This document shows positions 56,503 through 64,000 of a stretch of DNA of 64,000 nt, in pieces (the stretch's first letter is position 1; each line of letters begins with the position of its first letter). Source of the stretch: Asterias rubens (Eukaryota > Echinodermata > Asteroidea > Forcipulatida > Asteriidae). Below the pieces are notes generated by a model. It saw only the letters and a program-made list of their open reading frames with translations. It was not told where the DNA came from and searched no databases. The stretch covers positions 14,779,195 through 14,843,194 of the forward strand of contig NC_047068.1 in the NCBI RefSeq assembly GCF_902459465.1. Direction: 5' to 3'. The position numbers and the translations under genes are program-made.

Positions 56503-57292
56503 ACGTCACTCAACCTGGGGTTGTCGAAAAGTGTTGACAAACACTGTACGAGCAAAACGGGAGGATGTAATTCCGTTATTCGCATTCTCATCTCATGCTG
56601 TTTTTGCAGGCCTTCTTTCTGTAAGAGAAACAAGAGATTTTTCTTTTCAATTTATTAATGTGGATGGGACTTAAGTTGGGTCTTTTTGAAATTATGAACT
56701 CCACAGTTGCACCACCCCCCCCCCCCAATCTTTAAAGACACTGGACACTATTGGTAATAGTCAAAGACCAGTTTTCTCACTTAATGTATCTCAACATATG
56801 CATAAAATTACAAACCTGTGAAAGTTTGAGCTCAATCGGCCATCGCCGTTGCGAGATAATAATGAAAGAAAAACACCCTTGTCACACAAAGTTGTGTGCT
56901 TTCAAATGTTTGATTTCGAGACCTCAGATTAATTCTTAATCTAATTCTTAATCTGAGGTCTCGAAATCAAATTTGTGGAAAATTACTTCTTTCTCCAAAA
57001 CTACGTTACTTCAGAGGGAGCCTCTCCCCATTACTCGTTACTGAGTAAGGCTTTTTGCTAATAATTGAGTAATTCTGCGCCTTGAACACCCAGCAGGGTG
57101 GATACGTGCGCATTACAAGTCTTATTATTATTATTATTAATTTAATAGTGTCCACTGCCTTTGAGTGATCATGCTTACCAAAGTTCTTGTTCTTCTGAGC
57201 TGACGATCAAAATTTTCTTTGTTCTTTGCTCTTTCCCTTCTTGTTTCATCAGACAAAGCATTCAGTATGCCCTCCTCGTAGTCGTAGTCCAT
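55263..57292 (-). CDS. BTB-A copy 3: intact BTB-BACK protein (galectin-3-binding-protein/BTBD17-like), two exons
   Basis: Exon 1 is 57292-57179 (38 aa, MDYDYEEGILNAL...RTRTL, followed by the donor GTAAGC). Exon 2 is 56618-55263, behind the acceptor ctcttacag. Total 489 aa. A basic, charged N-terminus precedes the BTB domain (about 65-175) with SDVTLKVGTRSYHAHSLIL and FLKFMYTEELELTKET, then BACK (about 180-290) with YSLMENNFYAIPES and AKAWLSKNRVELEG. A Glu/Lys-rich linker (LEKEEEDKEFEHFEKFK) leads to the C-terminal beta-rich domain (NEDMWKVGGRA, WSIKFRVLPHF, LDVPWEALDCS). There is no signal peptide or TM segment. This is the only BTB-A with its first exon. Copies 1 and 2 differ from it at only about four or five residues. 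A TTAA-type MITE (56736-57160) ends 18 bases from the exon 1 donor. Function is inferred only from family: BTB-mediated assembly, possibly cullin-3 adaptor. Confidence 0.88.
56736..57160. mobile_element. TTAA MITE inside BTB-A intron 1, adjacent to the splice donor
   Basis: Preceded by TTAA (56732-56735) and followed by a decayed TTGA. Same family as 36312-36684, with a (TTA)n expansion near 57122-57140 and a palindrome around 56940 (cttaatctgaggtctcgaaa). Its right end lies 18 bases from the exon 1 boundary at 57179. Confidence 0.8.
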
Positions 57293-57979
57293 TTCAAAGT
57301 TGTTTCCTTTACATTGGAGTAAACATTGCAAAAATCCAGATTTATATAGGTACGGTGTAAATTTTTTATAACACAAATTGGCTGACCACTTTCAGTTTTG
57401 CTCATGCTATGGTTAAGTTAAAAAAATGACAACAAAAAGGTGTTTCAGACAGCACTCTTTGGTAATTCTAGGTGCGATAATCGTTTTGATTATTCCTACT
57501 ATGGTACTTCTAGACCCAGTAACTTACTAGGGCGCTGATGTTGACATTTTCAGTCATACGTCTAGCTAGTCTTGGTTCCAAGAGATCATGGTGAGATACA
57601 GATATCAGAGAAAAAGAGCACCCGCTAACGTTCGTTCATTACAATCATGTACAGTTTTTGCTGTGCGTAGATCGGAACGTTGGACCGCGCAACACCAATG
57701 GTCTTGGAAAGACTAGCATCTAGCATACTCCTGGATTCCTGGAACTATGAGGTTCATTCGGCTATCATCTCCACTTGGAGACGATAGCAGGACAAACTTC
57801 ATAAATCTAGGAGTGGTACTAGACTACTACTACTACTACTACTACTACTAGTAATAATAAGAACTACTACCTCTAGCGCAGTTAAAAAAAAATTAAAAAA
57901 ATTAAACCGAGTGCAGCAGCCTAGTTGCGTCTATTCTAATTATAATTTCCATGGGTGAATGACCCTCGGCTCAGAATAA

Positions 57980-58417
57980 TTGATTTAATTATAATTATAT
58001 CATACGATGCCATAGTTGCGTGAAGAACCAAGTGCGCACTTGCAAACTCACAAACACCAGGTCGCCCATTGTTTGTTTGTATATATATTTTAAGGTATGT
58101 GGGTGATAATATGAGGTGTCGTTAAATGATCGCGGTACCACGGGTTCAGCTTTTGAAGTCCCTTCTTTCGAACTCCATTCTCTTCCTTCCTCTTCCTTCC
58201 TTAATTATATAATTATATCCATACGACGCCATAGTTGTGTGAAGAACCAAGTGCGCACTCGCAAACTCACAGACACCAGGTCGCCCATTGTTTGTTTGTA
58301 TATATATTTTAAGGTATGTGGGTGATAATACGAGGTGTCGTTAAATGATCGCGGTACCACGGGTTCAGCTTTTGAAGTCCCTTCTTTTGAACTCCATTCT
58401 CTTCCTTCCTCCTCCTG
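57980..58417. repeat. Direct tandem duplication of about 219 bp
   Basis: The segment from 'taattatatcatacgatgcc' to 'actccattctcttccttcc' is repeated once with a few substitutions; gaagaacc occurs at 58022 and 58241. It includes gtgcgcac and tgatcgcggtaccacggg. It ends in a CTTCC-rich stretch that probably mediated the duplication. Confidence 0.85.
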
Positions 58418-58424
58418 TCCATGC

Positions 58425-58497
58425 ATAGCCCCACTTGTGTGGCCAAGGCTAGCTGAATCCTTAGCCTTGGCCACACAAGTGGGGCTAGTCCATGCAT
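58425..58497. repeat. Perfect 26-bp hairpin
   Basis: tagccccacttgtgtggcca continuing to aggcta is exactly mirrored after a 10-base spacer (gctgaatcct). An outer catgcatag occurs on both sides. Confidence 0.85.
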
Positions 58498-58498
58498 A

Positions 58499-58639
58499 GG
58501 TTTATCGCGAACAGCAAAATATCAAGAGAGGGTGCTGGTGAACCCACACAAAGGTATAGGCATTGCGTGCGCGAGTCGTAGAAACTGCATAGAAAACCGC
58601 CCCCCATTCCTTACTTGCGTTTCTAAATCGCGATAAACC
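58499..58639. mobile_element. MITE with GGTTTATCGCGA ends, copy 2
   Basis: Inverted ends GGTTTATCGCGA / TCGCGATAAACC. The interior includes agcaaaatatcaagagaggg and gcattgcgtgcgcgag, shared in reverse with 12186-12354. Confidence 0.8.
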
Positions 58640-58674
58640 TAATGATGGTCATCTTACCTAGTATACTACAGTAG

Positions 58675-58730
58675 TTGCGATAACGTAACCCTCTTGCGTC
58701 GGCCGGAGGGTTACGTTATAACAACTGGTT
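58675..58730. repeat. Short hairpin gataacgtaaccctc / gagggttacgttat
   Basis: Perfect 14-bp arms around a GC-rich loop (ttgcgtcggccg). It is the third inverted repeat within 300 bp. Confidence 0.75.
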
Positions 58731-59037
58731 CTACAGTAGAAAGGCAGACAACTCAAACTGTGAGCATGGTGAGAATGGACACCGTGAGAATACAATAAAA
58801 GCGTAAATTTCTTATTTATTTAATAATTTTAATTTAATTGTTGTCAAGAGCTGCATTATTTCATGAAAATGACGGATTAGTGGGGGAAAATGATGACTAA
58901 AACCCATCATCGCAGAAAATGTATGCTGCAACTGCAAGCATTGGACTTGGAGTGTGAATCTGTTGAATTTAAATTAAATGAATAAATAATAAATGAGTGG
59001 CTGCAGAAGTTCAGGATGAAATATGGGATGACCTACT

Positions 59038-59169
59038 GGAAAAGTTTCCGCATGGCGCCACCACTTTTTCATTCGATATGAAATAATATAGTATCTAATT
59101 TACCTCATTGATATATCCCTTTTTGTAAAAATGAGTGAAAAAGTGGTGGCGCCATACGGAAAGTTATCC
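59038..59169. mobile_element. hAT-like MITE, copy 2, with 8-bp target duplication
   Basis: Flanked by GACCTACT on both sides (59030-59037 and 59170-59177). Ends GGAAAAGTTTCCGCATGG / CCATACGGAAAGTTATCC. Same family as 31136-31264. The 8-bp duplication is typical of hAT transposition. Confidence 0.88.
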
Positions 59170-60346
59170 GACCTACTTACTATCCATCATATGTTCCGGA
59201 ATCCTCTGTATATTCGTCGTTATGTTATGTTATCAAAATAATTATCAAGTCCTCTTAAAACTTTTATTAGAGCCGATTCCGCCTGTCTTCTCCCTTGCAC
59301 GATTGGCGCGCCGGAGAAACTACGAAACTACTCAAACGACGCACGCCCTCAAGAGTGAACTTGCACACAACTTGTGGTGAGTCGATGGGCGGGGAGAGTG
59401 TGAGTAATGGAGGGGGGGGGAGTGAGTGCCCAAAATAAACCTACCAGAAATAAACCAAAGTCCAATAAAAGGCCTAAATCACGTTTCATTAACGAAAATA
59501 TGAAGCATAATAAATGTTTTTACACGTTTTGTATTGACTGAATAATTAATAGACCATTTATAGTTTGAAGGGTGTTCCTAGAGACATCCCATGCTAAGGT
59601 GCTCCATGGGGATACCGACTGTAGGTTTTTGGATTGGAACGATAACCTCTAAACGGAATCGAAGACCCTCAAAAGAGTCTTTGTTAAATGTTACTGAATT
59701 ATTTGTGTGATTTTTACAAATAGTTGGGAGTCTTTTTACTCCATATTCAAGTTAAGAGAAGAAAACAAATAATTGTTCAGACTGTTAAATAGAATCAATC
59801 ACTATTATCTCTTATTTTGTTCAATCTGTGAGAAAACACAACAACGCTTTAAATACCAACAAAGGCAAAAGTCATTCATTTGCACGTGCAATTCAAGCTG
59901 TTTATTTTAATGTAACTATGACAATACAAAAGTACTTACTGGACAATTCCAATCGTAAAACATAATGTAACAACTGTAAATACAGCAATGTTAAAGGGGG
60001 AAAATAACTTTGGTATTTACTCAATATTTGTTACTTAAAATCTTACTTGAAGGTAAGCACTGCAGCTGTCGATAATGAATAGCATTTTGAGAGAAGATCC
60101 CCTTCAATATTTAATCTGAGAAACATTTCATGCAGACAAATTCCTCACCTTACTTCAGAGGGACTGCACGCCAACAGCAGCATCTGAGGCGATTTGTGCA
60201 GTAAAAATATCAAGATCAAGAGGGTGCTGTGTATTTATTGTTTAGTTAAAATCATTGCTGACAAAAAGGTCTGAAACGAAGATCAATATTTTGGGAATGG
60301 GAGGTGTGTTGAAATAATGCCATATCTCCATATTTTAGTAAAACCT

Positions 60347-60515
60347 GCCGTCGATTTCACAAAACTCTTCCTAACTTAAGACTAATCTTAGGACTTAGGA
60401 CGAGTCCCAACCCTGCACTGTAGCATGCAGACCTTAAGATTAATCCTGAGTTAGGAAGAGTTACTCGTCCTAACTCAAGATAAGACGAGTCCTAACTCTT
60501 TGTGAAATCGACGGC
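60347..60515. mobile_element. gatttcacaaag-family MITE
   Basis: Ends GCCGTCGATTTCACAAA / TTTGTGAAATCGACGGC are perfectly inverted. The interior carries taagactaatcttagg and taactcaagataagacgag palindromic motifs. Confidence 0.8.
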
Positions 60516-60989
60516 TGGAGTTACAAATTTCAAGGAGCTTTTGTGAACAGTATCATCGGTTAAAGATGCTATGTCAGATTTTGGGCCGATTTGACCCAAA
60601 AGGTATTTTGATGGGGGTCGAGAAAGTTACAAGCTTTCATTTGAGCCATTGCTCGAAAAAGTCCGCCAATTATTACTGGTAGTAGCAGTGAAATAAAGTG
60701 CTCAAAATTATTTTTTGCCGGGATCCCGACAACATATCACGTGACCAATTCTTATGTGTTTTATAAGAAATGTTTTAAATTTTTGTCATGGTTCCTGACC
60801 ATTAAAAGTCAAAGTTAAACTTTTTTTCGTTAGCGCATGTGGTACTCTTTGAAATACCATTCACTCAAAAAAATATATTTTTTAATGTTTGGGGCCAAAA
60901 ATCTGACATAGCATCTTTAAACAAAAAGAGCACCACTAGATCAAAGAACATCAGTTATTCATATCAGATTTAAACCATGCACTCCTTAA

Positions 60990-61337
60990 AAGCAGTGGAA
61001 ACCATTGGTAATTACTCAAAATAATTTTTAGCATAAAACTTTACTTGGTAATGAGTAATGGGGAGACGTTGATAGTATAAAACATTGTGAGAAACGGCTC
61101 CCTCTGAAGTAACGTACTTTTCGAGAAAGAAGTAATTTTCCAGAAATTTTATTTTGAGACCTAAGATTTAGAATTTGAGGTCTCGAAATCAAGCATCTGA
61201 AAGCACACAACTTCGTGTGACAAGGGTGTTTTCTCTTTCATTTTTATCTCGCAACTTCGACGACCGATTGAGCTCAAATTTCACAAGTTTGTTATTTTAT
61301 GTATATGTTGAGATACTCCAAGTGAGATCCAGTGTCT
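60990..61337. mobile_element. TTAA MITE, 'cactggacactattgg' family, third complete copy
   Basis: Preceded by TTAA (60986-60989) and followed by TTGA. Ends decayed (aagcagtggaaaccattgg ... ccagtgtct). Central palindrome gaggtctcgaaatcaa. Shares cacaacttcgtgtgacaagg with the other copies. Confidence 0.75.
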
Positions 61338-61584
61338 TTGAACAAAATCTTAATTCAGAGAGGCTCATCCCTGTATATCAATCATAAAGAAACAGACATT
61401 ATTAGTTACAGACTTGGAGTAAGCAGGATCTTGAAAAAAGGGTCAACAACATGGTTAAGGGGCAAGAACTATTTTAAGAAAGATGTTTGCACCGATTCAG
61501 TTATGATACCAGTCTAATCTGAAGGCATCTTTATTTGAGTTTACCCTCAAAATATTTTTCCTTTGAACAAAGAAAAAAAATACC

Positions 61585-61655
61585 AGATCGGGACTTTAAC
61601 CTGTGCCCTTTGGGATTAATGTACCTGTGCTCTACCAATGGACCGATACGGCCTA
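61585..61655 (-). mobile_element. tRNA-like sequence, minus strand
   Basis: The minus strand reads ggccgtatcggtccattggtagagcac (box A like), then a degenerate box B (caggttaaagtcccgat), then T-rich sequence. Box B lacks the GTTCRANNC core, so it is a decayed SINE head or tRNA pseudogene. Confidence 0.5.
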
Positions 61656-62206
61656 TCAATCAAACTGTGCGCGCTCACCCATTTGACCAATCACAGCAAT
61701 GATTGTGGTCGGACAAACTCGATCATGCGTGCGCGTATATTTGGCACGCGCGGCATCGTGCAGAATGTCATTGGGAGTGTTTGCACGTGTCTTGCTCACC
61801 TGCGCGGTGGGCGGAGCTTAGTGGAATGCCGGAACAGTCCATTGAGCAGTCTAGCAGTTACTGGCTGAATGGCTTCTGACTGGCTTCTGATAGGTCAAAG
61901 TCTTACATTGTAATTTTGTTTTGTTCAACCCCAAATTATTTATAAATTTACCTATTAATTTTTCCTTGTGGTTAATTACTTGATACTCAATAAATGTGTA
62001 GGAGGTCAGTTTTCTCTTAATTAAATTGAAAGCTGATATGTAGGATTTGAAACTTTGCATGAAGTAGATACAATCCCATGTCATTTCATTGTCTTAGCTC
62101 TTCTAATATGTCCCAATAGAAATGTCCTTTTATTGGGAGAAAATGCCTTGGTGCCATTGTACTTTCCTAAACAAAGCATCAGTGCATTCCACTATGCCAA
62201 TCGTAT

Positions 62207-62400
62207 CTGGGTCCAATTTCATGGAGCTGCTTTAAAAGCAGAAAATGGTGCTTAAAAATGTTCTGCTAAGCCGAAATGAGCAGGATACCAGTCAGAAATA
62301 GTACTTGTGACATGGTGGCTTGGCTTGGAATCTCATTCTTGTAAGCATAATTTGGTTGGGCTACGCTAGATTTTGTGCTCAAACAGCGCTATGAACTTAG
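62207..62400. mobile_element. Dispersed foldback repeat (catggagctgctttaaaagc ... aacagcgctatga)
   Basis: Same family as 40890-41073: gggtccaatttcatggagct at the left, then gaaatgagcaggataccagt and acatggtggcttggcttgg, and gctcaaacagcgctatgaac at the right. Confidence 0.7.
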
Positions 62401-62411
62401 GTCATGAAGTA

Positions 62412-62586
62412 CCAATAGACCTTATGCATTGACATCATGATCCAGCAGCCATCTTAGTGGAAAAACGGTGACGAAACAATCGAAACGCACAGATGTGTAC
62501 GCGCAGTGCAGGATTGGCCAATGAACAACCTCCTTTTGACCTCTAGGTGAGGGCGCCCTACTGAAATGACGTCATGTGCATAAGTT
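62412..62586. mobile_element. MITE with cttatgca..gacgtcat ends
   Basis: Left end ccttatgcattgacatcat is inverted relative to the right end tgacgtcatgtgcataag. The interior is CpG-rich (gtacgcgcagtgcagg). A fragment of a similar end occurs at 5098-5125. It lies 68 bases downstream of the BTB-C stop codon in that gene's sense. Confidence 0.6.
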
Positions 62587-62653
62587 CTATAGAGAGAAGG
62601 ATAGTGGAGGATTGAGGCTGTCTGTGGGCAACTGGGTTTTTGGTGATAAGGCG

Positions 62654-63367
62654 TTAATCAACATACACTGCTTCCCTTGTGTAAACATATTCGGGTTTCT
62701 TCTCGAAGGTGAACGGTGTAAACAACATAAAACCATCAGCTGCCCCTCGAGCTCCCCCTTTAGCAACCACCCCACTAAACACAATAATGATCGGATCCAG
62801 CACATCTTCCTTAATCTTGATGCTCAGAGCCAACTTGATCTTCTTATTAATGTGGTCCTTGGATGGCAACACAAGAAACTGTAGTCTCCATAGGCTACCT
62901 TTGTTCTCCTGTGCAGAGCGTACCCTCACCTCCCAGCTCTCTCGGTCCTCTTGCTGGTAAATGCCTTTCTTGGCTCGCCACACAGTCGCCCGGTGGTCTG
63001 AATAGGCGGTCAAAGAGTTACTACACCGAATGCGGGTATACAGGTCTGTTGAATCTCTCTTGCTTGATAGCTTGCTCGATAGCTTTCCCCCAGGGGAGAC
63101 GTACTTCAGGTACAGACGGGGAGGGACAAAGCATTGCTCAGACACCTCCAAGAAGTCAGTCTCCTCGGATGCTAGGGCGCGGGCTTGGAGGGCATCTATG
63201 ATGACCTCCGGGTGCTTGGTGGAGATGAGAAGGCCGAGTTTTGTTTTCTTGATTTGCTTCAGCTGCCAGATTGTCATGTTAGAGAAGCGGATATGGGGAA
63301 GAATCTTCTCAAGATTCTCCAAGATATGTTCCTCTTTACCTCCCCTACAATCAATCCATGTATCAAT
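62654..63367 (-). CDS. BTB-C: last exon of a diverged BTB-BACK paralogue (5' part beyond right edge)
   Basis: This is a terminal coding exon of 237 aa. It starts after an acceptor (ttgaatttcag) at 63368 and ends with TAA at 62654. The first 60 or so residues look like the second half of a BACK domain (IDTWIDCRGGKEEH..., LLISTKHPEVIIDALQARAL). They correspond to the AKAWLSK...EAFKYRAF region of BTB-A. The rest parallels the C-terminal region of its neighbours (VSEQCFVPPRLYLKYV, WEVRVRSAQ, WRLQFLVLPSKD, DGFMLFTPFTFEKKP). It is strongly diverged from BTB-A and BTB-B, so it predates the tandem triplication. No BTB exon is visible up to 64000. Confidence 0.8.
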   Translation of the reverse strand: MDTWIDCRGGKEEHILENLEKILPHIRFSNMTIWQLKQIKKTKLGLLISTKHPEVIIDALQARALASEETDFLEVSEQCFVPPRLYLKYVSPGGKLSSKLSSKRDSTDLYTRIRCSNSLTAYSDHRATVWRAKKGIYQQEDRESWEVRVRSAQENKGSLWRLQFLVLPSKDHINKKIKLALSIKIKEDVLDPIIIVFSGVVAKGGARGAADGFMLFTPFTFEKKPEYVYTREAVYVD

Positions 63368-64000
63368 CTGAAATTCAATCAAGAGATAATCAAATTAAAA
63401 AAATGGCTGAAAAATATAGCACCAAGACCAGGACAAGGGCAACAGTGGTCATGGCCTCTGCTCCCTGTCAAACTAGGCCTGAGAAAAAAATATTATATGA
63501 AAATATCAGGTTTTTAAAACAAAAGTTCTAAAGACAAATGATTGTACTTTTTTCTTTACCAACATACTTGTTGAAGTCCTAAAGAAAACCAAGATAAAAG
63601 TGAGCAATTCTATACAAAATGGGTCAAAAGATACATGTGAAAATTAAATTTCAAAAGGTAGTTGCGTTTATCGCCGAAAATCCGCAGTAAATATGTCTGC
63701 GACCAGGTAGGAAGAATAATCCCTAATAATAGGAATCACAATCTCAGAAAAACTACTAATGCATCTTTTGGGGCATCAAAACTGAAATTTTTTACTTAAC
63801 CAAACTACTTGTTTTGAAATGTTTCTCACAATACTTTATACTATGGAAAGTTGCTGTAGGCTTCTGATTAAAAGTTTGTAATTATTTTTAAGAGTGATAC
63901 AAAACATAGACCTGCCCTTTAATAACCAGAAAGAATCAACATCAACAATGATCATCAAACTTTTGTATTATTGAACATGAAGTCTCTTTCTTATTGGCCA
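63368..64000. other. Intron or 5' part of BTB-C, no exon seen
   Basis: Upstream (minus-strand sense) of the terminal BTB-C exon I see no further BTB exon to the window edge. A reversed copy of the 'actctaaaaatt' repeat lies at about 63790-63915. Confidence 0.5.

Larger units (their letters stand above)
57293..62653. other. Intergenic, repeat-dense region between BTB-A and BTB-C
   Basis: No gene I can support. It contains a palindrome relative (57737-57815), an (ACT)n run (about 57828-57850), a 219-bp tandem duplication, hairpins and MITEs. A CpG-richer stretch at 61600-61860 includes a tRNA-like sequence, and another MITE ends at 62586. The BTB-A promoter should be in the first few hundred bases. 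Confidence 0.6.

Noticed and set aside
59135-59380. Open frame of 81 codons ending at a GTGAGT donor-like site
   Set aside because: It begins inside a MITE and has no recognisable domain, and no downstream exon was found.
62576-63517. Several plus-strand frames opposite BTB-C
   Set aside because: They are antisense shadows of the well-supported minus-strand exon.

Overview
The window is intron-rich animal nuclear DNA, AT-rich and packed with short transposable elements. It carries two deep metazoan orthologues, PICK1 and kynurenine 3-monooxygenase (KMO). Gene structure, the clear animal orthologues, abundant tRNA-derived SINEs and very many TTAA-flanked foldback MITEs suggest a marine deuterostome invertebrate. 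An echinoderm, probably a sea star, is my best guess; this is inferred from general resemblance and was not tested by a search.

Left block (1-12.6 kb): the 5' half of PICK1 lies on the minus strand. Four coding exons (12595-12567, 4960-4849, 3813-3685, 499-343) encode the N-terminus and the whole PDZ domain; the BAR-domain exons lie beyond base 1. An intronless class-A GPCR (1923-2981, +) is nested antisense in PICK1 intron 3. PICK1 intron 1 (7.6 kb) is full of SINEs, nested MITEs and a decayed non-LTR reverse transcriptase fragment.

Centre (12.6-22.3 kb): KMO (+) can be read as 13 coding exons with every splice phase consistent (460 aa). Its ATG lies 244 bases from the PICK1 ATG, head to head, so the two genes probably share a divergent promoter. 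From 22.3 to 28.9 kb there is no convincing gene, but there are MITEs and a minisatellite of about 90 bp units. At 28957-34029 (+) a six-exon gene encodes an unrecognised 265-aa single-pass membrane protein.

Right block (37.6-64 kb, minus strand): a tandem array of three units of about 6.7 kb. Each unit holds two different BTB-BACK genes, called here BTB-B and BTB-A, with galectin-3-binding-protein/BTBD17-like architecture but no signal peptide. Only one BTB-B (43451-45811) and one BTB-A (55263-57292) look intact. The other copies are broken by a deleted first exon, homopolymer frameshifts, or truncation at the unit junctions. The pattern of identity indicates that the middle unit is a recombinant of the outer two. 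A more diverged paralogue (62654-63367, partial) shows that the family continues past the right edge.

Repeats worth attention include foldback elements carrying the canonical histone mRNA 3' stem-loop, a TTAA MITE inserted inside a tRNA-Leu-derived SINE, a hAT-like MITE with a target duplication, and a cluster of near-perfect hairpins around 58 kb.
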